Source: Actinomycetota bacterium (GTDB lineage Bacteria; Actinomycetota; Actinomycetes; Nanopelagicales; Nanopelagicaceae). Taken from it: DNA of 54,429 nt. The stretch is taken from assembly GCA_947380835.1 (NCBI GenBank), contig CANCSL010000001.1:1-54429 (forward strand), given 5' to 3'. The number at the start of each line of letters is the position of its first letter. Within the stretch, counting starts at the first letter, position 1. Under the pieces are notes generated by a model. The model worked only from the letters and a program-made list of their open reading frames with translations. It was not told the DNA's origin and ran no database searches. Made by a program: the position numbers and the translations under genes. This document shows positions 42,531 through 49,869 of this stretch, one piece after another.

Positions 42531-43136
42531 CTATTGCCCGAGCCCAGAGATATTCTTAAATGAACGTCTATGGATCTCCGTAGGACCAAATTCTATGAGT
42601 GCTCGGCTGTGAGCCGGTGTTATATAGCCTTTGTGTTTGCTGAGTCCGTAGCCTGGATATCGATTATCCAACTCGACCATAATCCGATCTCTGTACACCT
42701 TGGCCAATATTGATGCCGCGCTGATACACACGGCCACTTGATCGCCTTTCCACACCGCCAAGGTCGGAACTTCCAAACCTGCAATCGGATAACCATCAGT
42801 AAGCACATATTCTGGGGCGACCTGGAGAGAATTAACAGCTCTGCGCATGCCCTCGAGATTGGATTTATGGAGACCGAAGGTATCTATCTCGTGTACCGAA
42901 ATTTCAATGATTGAATAACAGAGAGCGTGCTCAACTATGTCAGCAAAGAGTTCGTCACGAACTTTCTCGGTCAATTTCTTGGAATCGTTAATTCGATCCC
43001 ATCGTGGATCTTTGGGATCTTCTAATATTACCGCCGCGACTACTAGCGGCCCCGCGCATGGTCCCCGACCAGCCTCATCAACGCCGGCAATCAATGTAAG
43101 CCCGGAGGAAAATAATTGAGATTCGATATTTACCAT
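42531..43136 (-). CDS. rnhB: Ribonuclease HII
   Basis: 201 aa. The catalytic DEAGRGPCAGPLVVAAVIL (DE of the active site), a third acid in VLTDG and a fourth near AKVYRDRIM are all present, with the GYGLSKHKGY loop. It cuts RNA in RNA-DNA hybrids, including single ribonucleotides. It lies just after lepB (18 bp), on the same strand, in the lepB-rnhB order. Confidence 0.97.
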   Translation of the reverse strand: MVNIESQLFSSGLTLIAGVDEAGRGPCAGPLVVAAVILEDPKDPRWDRINDSKKLTEKVRDELFADIVEHALCYSIIEISVHEIDTFGLHKSNLEGMRRAVNSLQVAPEYVLTDGYPIAGLEVPTLAVWKGDQVAVCISAASILAKVYRDRIMVELDNRYPGYGLSKHKGYITPAHSRALIEFGPTEIHRRSFKNISGLGQ

Positions 43137-43154
43137 GGCGAAATCTCGGCAAAA

Positions 43155-43832
43155 TTATTTCTTAACAGGCACTTTCGATAAATCATGACCCACTGGCAAG
43201 AACTTGGCGTGGGTGACTGGCCACACCACAAATTCGGCGCGCCCCACCACGTCACTTAAAGGAACCATTCCCTTGTGGATATCGTCGGTATGAAATCTTG
43301 AGTCTGCACTTGCTCCGCGGTGATCGCCCATGACCCAAATAAAACCTTTAGGCACGGTTACGTTGAAATTGCTCTCGCTCGGTTTGTTGCCAGCATAAAT
43401 ATAAGGCTCGTTAATGGAGATGCCGTTAACCTGCAAACGCCCTTTGGCATCACAACAGATAACGTGGTCACCACCGACGCCGACAACTCGCTTAATTAAA
43501 TACTGCTTAGCCGGATCGGGCAGAACACCAACGGCTTCAAGCCCGGTGCGAATCGCTGCAAGAACTTTCGGTGCGGTCGAAGGTGGTGCTGCGCCTAGCC
43601 AATTTGCGGGATCATGAAAAACCACAACTTCACCGCGTTTGATGTCACTGAAATAGCTAGCGACTTTATTTACGGCAATGCGATCATGAATCTTGAGAGT
43701 GTTTTCCATCGAACCTGATGGGATATAAAAAAAGTGAACCAGAAAAGTTTTCACCAAGACCGACACGACCAATGCCGCGACGATAATGATCGGAAGTTCC
43801 CTAAGAAGAGAACCCTTCTTTGGAACGCGCAT
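43155..43832 (-). CDS. lepB: Signal peptidase I
   Basis: 225 aa. One membrane helix at about 11-32, then the catalytic Ser in YIPSGSMENTL (about 38-41) and Lys in LIKRVVGVGGD; box E reads MGDHRGASADSR, with H-R-G instead of the usual N-R. S26 family: removes signal peptides at the outer face. It should serve the secreted M23, GH25 and PKD proteins encoded nearby. It lies 28 bp after rplS. Confidence 0.95.
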   Translation of the reverse strand: MRVPKKGSLLRELPIIIVAALVVSVLVKTFLVHFFYIPSGSMENTLKIHDRIAVNKVASYFSDIKRGEVVVFHDPANWLGAAPPSTAPKVLAAIRTGLEAVGVLPDPAKQYLIKRVVGVGGDHVICCDAKGRLQVNGISINEPYIYAGNKPSESNFNVTVPKGFIWVMGDHRGASADSRFHTDDIHKGMVPLSDVVGRAEFVVWPVTHAKFLPVGHDLSKVPVKK

Positions 43833-43860
43833 TAGTTAATGAAGTGTGAGGAAATTGCCG

Positions 43861-44340
43861 TTAGGCAGTAGGAGTTGCGTCGTCGGCAACTGCTTCGACA
43901 ACTGCTTCCACTGGAGCTTCGACAACTGCTTCAACGACAGGAGCTGGAGTTGCAACAACTGCAACAGGAACCTCTTCAACGATGAATTCGTTGTTTGCGC
44001 CACGACGCTCTTTGATCTTTGCTGCCTTGCCGCGTAGATCGCGCAAGTAGTACAGCTTGGCGCGACGGACATCGCCACGGCGAACCATTTCAAACTTTTC
44101 GATGACTGGGGTGTGAACTGGGAATGTACGCTCAACGCCGACACCGTAGGAAAGCTTGCGGATGGTGAAGGTCTCGCGGACGCCAGAACCCTGACGACGG
44201 ATGACAATTCCTTGGAAAACCTGAATACGGCTCTTGCTTCCTTCGATAACACGAACGTGAACCTTGATTTCATCTCCTGGACGGAAATTGATGAGATCCG
44301 AGCGGAGTGAAGCCGCATCTACCGCGTCGAGCACGTTCAT
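43861..44340 (-). CDS. rplS: 50S ribosomal protein L19 with extended C-terminus
   Basis: 159 aa; start fixed at ATG 44340 by AGGA 6 nt upstream. Residues 1-112 are ordinary L19 (RPGDEIKVHVRVIEGSKSRIQVFQG, RRGDVRRAKLYYLRDLRGKAAKI, abbreviated), which lies at the 30S-50S bridge. After about residue 118 comes a 40-aa tail rich in Ala, Val and Glu with repeats of VEAVVEAPVEAVVEAV. Such acidic low-complexity tails are not part of the core protein. Followed by lepB. Confidence 0.95.
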   Translation of the reverse strand: MNVLDAVDAASLRSDLINFRPGDEIKVHVRVIEGSKSRIQVFQGIVIRRQGSGVRETFTIRKLSYGVGVERTFPVHTPVIEKFEMVRRGDVRRAKLYYLRDLRGKAAKIKERRGANNEFIVEEVPVAVVATPAPVVEAVVEAPVEAVVEAVADDATPTA

Positions 44341-44459
44341 AACAGGTCCTAACGTAAAAGAAGATCGATGAATTCGTAAATGGCGTATCTGCCAAGGGTC
44401 GTATCTTGCCACAAGCACGCGCTAAGCGACAATTTGGCCCCTGGGCGCAGGAAAGAGCC

Positions 44460-45236
44460 TTAATCGACCGCGGCCACCAACTGAGCGTGCAAGGTAGGTC
44501 CCGCGGCAATGACCATCTCATGGTTGGCGGGACCGCCATGCCGACCTGTCACGATGGCTCCAGCCTCGCGTGCTACCAGTCCACCGGCGGCCAAATCCCA
44601 CTCATTGAGCGTGGCTTCGAAATAGCCATCGACCATCCCCGCCGCAACATGGCACAAATCGACCGCCGCTGCCCCAATTCGTCGCAAATCTCGAATCTGA
44701 GGGATGAGGCGCGCGATTCGAGCTGCCTGATCGTGGCGCAGGCCCAAATCGTAGGAAAAACCAGTGGAGATCAGTGCCCGGTTGAGCTGAATTGGGTTAT
44801 TGCAAGATATTGCGGTTCCGTTTTGAAAGGCGCCACCACCACGGGTAGCGCTCCAGAGGGTTTTCACGCTGGGGGCAAAGACCGCTCCCACGAGAACGCC
44901 TTCCTCATCCTTGGCGGCAATGCTGACATTCCAGCCGGGCAGGCCGTAGTAATAATTAACGGTGCCATCGAGCGGATCGATCACCCAGGTCAAGCCGGAT
45001 TTTGAAGGGCGAGAGCTGCCCTCTTCGCCAATGATTCCATCGCCTGGTCTGGCCGCCAGAAGTGACTCAACGATTAATTTTTCACTGGCGTGATCCATTT
45101 GGGTGGCAAAATCAACTGCCGACGTCTTTTGATGAACATCAAGAACTTCGGGCCGTTGCATGAGCAGTGCGCCCGCTGACTCAGCTACGCGGATTGCCAG
45201 CGCCAACAACTCTGCAGTATCAAAGATTTCACTCAT
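44460..45236 (-). CDS. Inositol monophosphatase family protein
   Basis: 258 aa. Metal-site motifs: GEEGSSRP, WVIDPLDGTVNYYYGLPGWNVSIA and the C-terminal WDLAAGGLVAREAGA. The family hydrolyses small sugar or inositol phosphates with Mg ions and includes fructose-bisphosphatase- and SuhB-like members; the substrate cannot be fixed. A -10 (TAGATT) 6 nt upstream supports the ATG. It diverges from sepH across 78 bp. Confidence 0.94.
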   Translation of the reverse strand: MSEIFDTAELLALAIRVAESAGALLMQRPEVLDVHQKTSAVDFATQMDHASEKLIVESLLAARPGDGIIGEEGSSRPSKSGLTWVIDPLDGTVNYYYGLPGWNVSIAAKDEEGVLVGAVFAPSVKTLWSATRGGGAFQNGTAISCNNPIQLNRALISTGFSYDLGLRHDQAARIARLIPQIRDLRRIGAAAVDLCHVAAGMVDGYFEATLNEWDLAAGGLVAREAGAIVTGRHGGPANHEMVIAAGPTLHAQLVAAVD

Positions 45237-45242
45237 GTGCGA

Positions 45243-45248
45243 AATCTA
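45243..45248 (-). promoter_or_regulatory. -10 hexamer TAGATT, leaderless promoter of inositol-phosphatase gene
   Basis: TAGATT is 6 nt upstream of the ATG at 45236 on the minus strand. Confidence 0.5.
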
Positions 45249-45314
45249 TCCTTAGCGTCTCGCCTTTGGTACGTGCTCCCGTGATTTACTCTCCGCCTGT
45301 GGCACTCTTGTCCT

Positions 45315-46145
45315 GTGACCGATATTAGATTCCTGGGACGAAGCGAAGATGGCGCATACGTGCTTCTGACCGATGATGAAGGAAATGAATTTCGGCTTCC
45401 CTTAGATGACGATCTGCGCGCGGCTATTTCCCAACCTAGGCTCGTTGCAGTCTCTAATTATTACGACCAAACCGACAGCGATGTGATCACTGTTAAAGAA
45501 GTCCAAGCGCGCTTACGTGCCGGCGCCAGTTTTGATGAAATCTCTCAACTCTCGGGCTGGACTTTGGAAAAGATCGACAAATATGCCGGCCCTATCTTGC
45601 AAGAGCGCGCTTATGTCATCGACATCGCTCTGAAATCCCCACTCCGCCGAGACTCCAACTCCCCCTTGCTAGGACTTGCTGCTCATTCTCAACTGGCCCC
45701 TCGCGGTGTGGATATGGAAGAAGTCGAATGGAACACTTTCCGTTTCGAGGATGGCACTTGGGAAATTATTCTCAATTACCCGAGCCGCGAAGGAACGTCA
45801 TCAGCCCATTGGAATTTTGACTTGCATAAAAGAGCCCTCATTGCCGAAGACGATGGAGCGCGTTGGATTAATGGCGATGAGCGCGATCAACGTGTTAAGA
45901 CGCCTACCCACGGAATTATTTATCAGAATGAAAATTCAACGCCGGCACCACGTTTGGTCGCAGTTCGTCCAGAAAATTTTGAAAGCGAAACTGCCCCGAT
46001 CCAACCGGTACGTACGGAAGAGATCGCACCTGATGCAAAGCGTGATGGCGTCACCAAGCGCATCAAGATTCCTTCGTGGGATGACATCATGTTCGGAGCT
46101 AAAGGCGATAACACCTCACAAATAGATCCGAACGAAGAGGAATAG
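45315..46145 (+). CDS. sepH: Septation regulator SepH (DUF3071)
   Basis: 276 aa, GTG start. The N-terminal DUF3071 domain shows DIRFLGRSEDGAYVLLTDDEG, then VQARLRAGASFDEISQLSGWTLEKIDKYAGPILQERAYV (abbreviated), a helix-turn-helix-like motif. The C-terminal half is disordered and charged. In Streptomyces SepH promotes FtsZ assembly and is actinobacteria-specific. It is shorter than the Streptomyces protein. Its stop is 2 bp from the convergent dienelactone hydrolase gene. Confidence 0.92.
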   Translation: MTDIRFLGRSEDGAYVLLTDDEGNEFRLPLDDDLRAAISQPRLVAVSNYYDQTDSDVITVKEVQARLRAGASFDEISQLSGWTLEKIDKYAGPILQERAYVIDIALKSPLRRDSNSPLLGLAAHSQLAPRGVDMEEVEWNTFRFEDGTWEIILNYPSREGTSSAHWNFDLHKRALIAEDDGARWINGDERDQRVKTPTHGIIYQNENSTPAPRLVAVRPENFESETAPIQPVRTEEIAPDAKRDGVTKRIKIPSWDDIMFGAKGDNTSQIDPNEEE

Positions 46146-46147
46146 TC

Positions 46148-46834
46148 CTACTTCACCGCACTTCGCAAGAAATCGAGCGTCCGAGTCCAAGCTAAATCGG
46201 CCGCTGGTGCCGAATAAACTTCGGGGCGATCTTCATTAAAGAATGCGTGCTTGGTGCCCGCGTAATCGTAAGCAGTCGCACTACCGCCAGCAGAAGCAAT
46301 CTCAGTAAGTGCTTCCTGAATTCCAGGCGCACTTGATGTTCCATCTGATTCTGCGGCATGAATAATTGCGGCTTTGCCTGCGTAATTACTCCAGTTCGGA
46401 TTGGTGCGCTCCCATGATCCGCCCGGATAAAAACCAACGGCTGCTGAAATATTTTCAGAGATGGTTGCACTCCATATTGCCAAAGTTCCACCCATGCAGA
46501 AACCGATGGCTCCAACACTCGCGCTGGTGACATCCGACCGAGCGCTGAGATAACTCGCGGCACCAGCAATATCTTCGCCAGCTTTTTTCATTTGTAATTC
46601 CATCATTAATTTCTTTGCCTCATCGGGCTCGGCCGTGGATTCTCCGTGATACAGATCGGGAGCTAAGGCAACAAAACCAGCCGCCGCAAAACGATCCACC
46701 ACATCTTTAATATGGCCAACTAGACCCCACCACTCTTGAATAACAATTACCGCGGGGCCAGATCCTGAAGGTGGCAGAGATAAATAACCGGTGCCATTTT
46801 GGCCATTGCTTGCAAACGAAACTGATTCACCCAT
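46148..46834 (-). CDS. Dienelactone hydrolase family protein
   Basis: 228 aa. Alpha/beta-hydrolase with a Cys nucleophile in GFCMGGTLA, the Asp in the loop after HAAESDG and the His in GTKHAFFN. The opening VIVIQEWWGLVGHIKDVVDRFA is typical of the DLH group. Members cleave dienelactones and related esters, but many actinobacterial copies have unknown substrates. It does not sit with catechol-pathway genes here. The ATG has a -10 (TAATCT) 6 nt upstream. Confidence 0.92.
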   Translation of the reverse strand: MGESVSFASNGQNGTGYLSLPPSGSGPAVIVIQEWWGLVGHIKDVVDRFAAAGFVALAPDLYHGESTAEPDEAKKLMMELQMKKAGEDIAGAASYLSARSDVTSASVGAIGFCMGGTLAIWSATISENISAAVGFYPGGSWERTNPNWSNYAGKAAIIHAAESDGTSSAPGIQEALTEIASAGGSATAYDYAGTKHAFFNEDRPEVYSAPAADLAWTRTLDFLRSAVK

Positions 46835-46840
46835 GCCAAT

Positions 46841-46846
46841 AGATTA
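46841..46846 (-). promoter_or_regulatory. -10 hexamer TAATCT, leaderless promoter of DLH gene
   Basis: TAATCT is 6 nt upstream of the ATG at 46834 on the minus strand, a close match to the consensus. Confidence 0.5.
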
Positions 46847-46874
46847 ATACTCTTCCCGCCTGCTGGGCTACTAA

Positions 46875-47972
46875 CTAAAGAACAGTTGATAGCAGCGGAA
46901 TATCTACTTCGATTTCCGAGAGGCCGCCGTGGTGGCCCACCATCGAACTTTCCTGTGGAATACGCAAGGGATCAATCAAAATTAAATCATCGCGAGGTAT
47001 TGCCATGAAATCACCCATGCGATCGTGACTTTCAGGTGAGACCTCGCTTCCGAAGAGCTCCCTCGCTTTGATCTGATCTTTATCTAAAATCAGTACTCGG
47101 TCACCAAAATATTCGCGCCATTGGGCGAGCGTTTCGGCCAGGGCATCTTCCTTCACATAGAGGTGTCGGGCTCTTGGCTCGCCACCTAATAATGAAATGT
47201 TTTCCATTAGATCGTTTTCGACTCCAAGAATGATGCTCTCACCCACATTCACCATTCCATGATCGGCGGTAATCCACATCCGCGTTCCGGCCGGAAGACG
47301 TTGTGAAAGTTTGGTGAGCAAATCGGCGACTATGGAGAGAGCTGTCATCCATTTTTCTGAGCCCACTCCGTATTCATGTCCAGCATGATCCAGATTATTC
47401 AAATAGACATATGCAAAAGATGGGGTCTTGGAGAGCGCCTTGATGGTGCCGTCAACCATTTCAGAAATTTGATTGGCGCCAACATAATTTGCCCCGCGCA
47501 GCGCGGCTCGAGTAAATCCTGAGCCTTCATAACGTCTAGCCGCTATCTGGGCCACGTTAATTCCCAGTTCGCGCGCCCGCTCAAAATTAGTTGTACTACT
47601 TTGCCAAATAACGGGATCCACTCGCTCATCCCACTTCAGAGCATTCAACAATCGCCCAGGTGAGCCGCTATGCGGAACACGCACGGTGTAGCCCAACATT
47701 CCGTGTACGCCCGGGAGTTCTCCAGTTCCCAGCGAGGAGAGATTTGTTACGGTCGTCGAGGGAAAGTGAGAGGCCATACGCTCGCGTTCGGTGAAGCGAG
47801 AAAAGATGGGAAATTCACGCCCGTACTCAGAGAGCGCCTGAAAACCCATACCGTCGATGAGGACAATGCATTCTCGGCCATGCGGACTTTCGCCTAACCC
47901 CAAGGGATCTTCGCGCTTTACGCCCAAACTTGAAAAAACCGAGTTGGAGAGATCGGAAAGTTTGAAGGGCAC
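46875..47972 (-). CDS. Alkaline-phosphatase superfamily phosphodiesterase/pyrophosphatase
   Basis: 365 aa from a GTG at 47972; the frame is open to a GTG at 48032, but the extra 20 residues look non-conserved. Metal-binding pattern of the superfamily: CIVLIDGMGFQ with the first Asp, the Thr/Ser nucleophile in FPSTTVTNLSSLGTG, then NNLDHAGHEYG, WITADHGMVNVG and a final MVGHHGG. These proteins hydrolyse phosphodiesters or pyrophosphates; the substrate is unknown. It is divergent from psuG. Confidence 0.9.
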   Translation of the reverse strand: MPFKLSDLSNSVFSSLGVKREDPLGLGESPHGRECIVLIDGMGFQALSEYGREFPIFSRFTERERMASHFPSTTVTNLSSLGTGELPGVHGMLGYTVRVPHSGSPGRLLNALKWDERVDPVIWQSSTTNFERARELGINVAQIAARRYEGSGFTRAALRGANYVGANQISEMVDGTIKALSKTPSFAYVYLNNLDHAGHEYGVGSEKWMTALSIVADLLTKLSQRLPAGTRMWITADHGMVNVGESIILGVENDLMENISLLGGEPRARHLYVKEDALAETLAQWREYFGDRVLILDKDQIKARELFGSEVSPESHDRMGDFMAIPRDDLILIDPLRIPQESSMVGHHGGLSEIEVDIPLLSTVL

Positions 47973-48036
47973 GCGCCTATCTTGCCTGAAAGTTGCGTAA
48001 TTGACTCCCTGATTATTGGAGCAACCGCCCACCGAG

Positions 48037-48042
48037 TAATCT
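48037..48042 (+). promoter_or_regulatory. -10 hexamer TAATCT, leaderless promoter of psuG
   Basis: TAATCT is 7 nt upstream of the ATG at 48050. No Shine-Dalgarno sequence precedes the start. Confidence 0.5.
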
Positions 48043-48049
48043 TTCGCGC

Positions 48050-48934
48050 ATGATCAAGTTTTCGCGAGAAGTCGAAGCCGCCCAAAGTTCAGGAAAGCCC
48101 ATCGTGGCTCTGGAATCAACAATTATCAGCCATGGGTTGCCTCGCCCGCGGAATCTTGAAGTTGCCCACGAAGTTGAAGCCATTGTTCGCGATGCTGGTG
48201 CCGTTCCAGCCACGATTGCACTCATTGATGGAGAAATCTTCGTTGGACTTGAAACCGATCAACTCGAGCGAATTGCTAACGATGACAATGTCGTGAAAGC
48301 GTCTACGCGCGACCTCGCCATCATTGAGGCGACTAAAGCCAGCGCCGCCACAACAGTTGCAGCGACTGCACACATCGCCCACTTGGCCGGAATCTCCGTC
48401 TTTGCAACTGGTGGTCTTGGTGGAGTGCACCGCGGGCACAGTTATGACGAATCAGCGGACTTATTAGCTCTTGCTCGAATCCCCATCGTCATCGTATGCG
48501 CCGGTGTGAAATCCATTTTGGATGTTCCAGGAACGCTCGAGCGCTTGGAAACATTGGCAGTTCCCGTTCTGGGATATCGCACCAATAAATTCCCTGGTTT
48601 CTATTTGACCGATTCTGGATTCGAAATTGAACATCGAGTTGACTCGGCAGAAGAAATTTCCAACATCTGGGCTAATCGCTTTGGACTGCGTACAAATGAC
48701 TGCGCCATAGTTGTCACCAATCCAGTACTACACCAAATGGATCTGGCACTTCATGATCGGATTTTGCAGGAAGGTCTCACCGCGGCCGAGGCGGCCCATA
48801 TCACCGGGAAAGCCGTAACGCCTTTTCTCCTCGAACACTTCCATTCGGCCAGTGGTGGCGAATCCTTGAGAGTGAACATTGACATCATTAAATCCAACTC
48901 GAGACTCGCTGCCGAGATAGCGCTTGCGCTCTAA
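48050..48934 (+). CDS. psuG: Pseudouridine-5'-phosphate glycosidase
   Basis: 294 aa. Family signature IVALESTIISHGLPRPRNLEVA with the catalytic Glu, then GVHRGHSYDESADL (abbreviated) and the Lys in VCAGVKSILDVPGTLERLETL. It splits the C-C bond of pseudouridine 5'-phosphate into uracil and ribose-5-phosphate, reversing synthesis. The pfkB-family kinase follows 18 bp downstream, which fits a pseudouridine breakdown operon. Confidence 0.95.
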   Translation: MIKFSREVEAAQSSGKPIVALESTIISHGLPRPRNLEVAHEVEAIVRDAGAVPATIALIDGEIFVGLETDQLERIANDDNVVKASTRDLAIIEATKASAATTVAATAHIAHLAGISVFATGGLGGVHRGHSYDESADLLALARIPIVIVCAGVKSILDVPGTLERLETLAVPVLGYRTNKFPGFYLTDSGFEIEHRVDSAEEISNIWANRFGLRTNDCAIVVTNPVLHQMDLALHDRILQEGLTAAEAAHITGKAVTPFLLEHFHSASGGESLRVNIDIIKSNSRLAAEIALAL

Positions 48935-48952
48935 CTCGCTATCACTCCGACA

Positions 48953-49840
48953 ATGAAGATTCTTTGTATCGGCGACATCATGCTCGATGTCGTGGCCATC
49001 TTGGAATCCCCCATCAATTACGCCAGCGATACTCGGGCTCGCATTTCCACTCATGGTGGCGGCGCTGCAGCAAATGTTGCTACGTGGCTGGCCCACACCG
49101 GAGTTCCAACGTTTCTGATCGCTCGAGTAGGCGATGATGCAGCTGGTAAAACGGTTCAAGCCGAACTCGATCGATACGGAGTTTTGCATTCACATACCGT
49201 TGTCCCTGGGCGCAATACTGGAGTCGTCATCGTGCTGGTCGATCAAAGCGGCGAGCGCACGATGTTTCCCGATTGGGGCGCAAACTCTGGGCTGGGGCTG
49301 GAAGATTTACCTGACCTCGAAGACATCACCAGTATTTATCTTTCTGGCTATCCCATGATTAATCCCGCCTCCAGGCCCGGAGTTCGCCAAATTATCGATC
49401 TGGCGCATGAAAAGAATGTAAAAATTGTTTTCGATCCAGCATCTGTGGGCGTCCTTGCCGAAGTTGGCGTCGAGAACGTTCGCAGTTGGCTCTCGTCAAT
49501 GGATGTTCTCATTCTGAATGAAGAAGAAGCTCACTTCCTGACGGGATTAGCTAATCCCGTTCACGCTGCCGAAGATTTACTTCAATTCAGCGAAATTGTG
49601 GTGATTAAACGCGGTGCCGGCGGAGTTCTCGGACTTCAGCGCGGCGGTTCAATCATTCAACTTCCCGCCCTGCCAACATCTGTCGTTGACACAACTGGCG
49701 CAGGCGATTCTTTTGCCGCTGGTTTTATCCGAGTGTGGAACGAAGGCGGAGATTTCGAGAGCGCTCTCACGGCCGGAACTGAACTTGCCGCCCACTGTGT
49801 GTCATTAATTGGCGCCAGACCGCTTGTCGCTGCGCTGTAA
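48953..49840 (+). CDS. psuK: PfkB family carbohydrate kinase, probable pseudouridine kinase
   Basis: 295 aa. PfkB fold: N-terminal CIGDIMLDVVAI, GGGAAANVATWLAHTG, and the C-terminal anion-hole signature DTTGAGDSFAAGFI with the catalytic Asp. It phosphorylates a sugar or nucleoside at a hydroxyl group. Directly behind psuG, it most likely makes pseudouridine-5'-phosphate as the first step of the pathway, but the family also has ribokinase and other members, so the substrate is inferred from context. Confidence 0.88.
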   Translation: MKILCIGDIMLDVVAILESPINYASDTRARISTHGGGAAANVATWLAHTGVPTFLIARVGDDAAGKTVQAELDRYGVLHSHTVVPGRNTGVVIVLVDQSGERTMFPDWGANSGLGLEDLPDLEDITSIYLSGYPMINPASRPGVRQIIDLAHEKNVKIVFDPASVGVLAEVGVENVRSWLSSMDVLILNEEEAHFLTGLANPVHAAEDLLQFSEIVVIKRGAGGVLGLQRGGSIIQLPALPTSVVDTTGAGDSFAAGFIRVWNEGGDFESALTAGTELAAHCVSLIGARPLVAAL

Positions 49841-49869
49841 CTGCCTCATCTCTTGGCAAGATAGCCCGC

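Noticed and set aside
43836..44318. 160-codon Ser/Leu-rich frame over rplS
   Set aside because: Shadow of the repetitive tail of L19 in a second frame; the repeats explain its length.
45676..46125. 149-codon frame inside sepH in another frame
   Set aside because: Shadow frame of the SepH coding sequence; no start signal of its own and no homology pattern.
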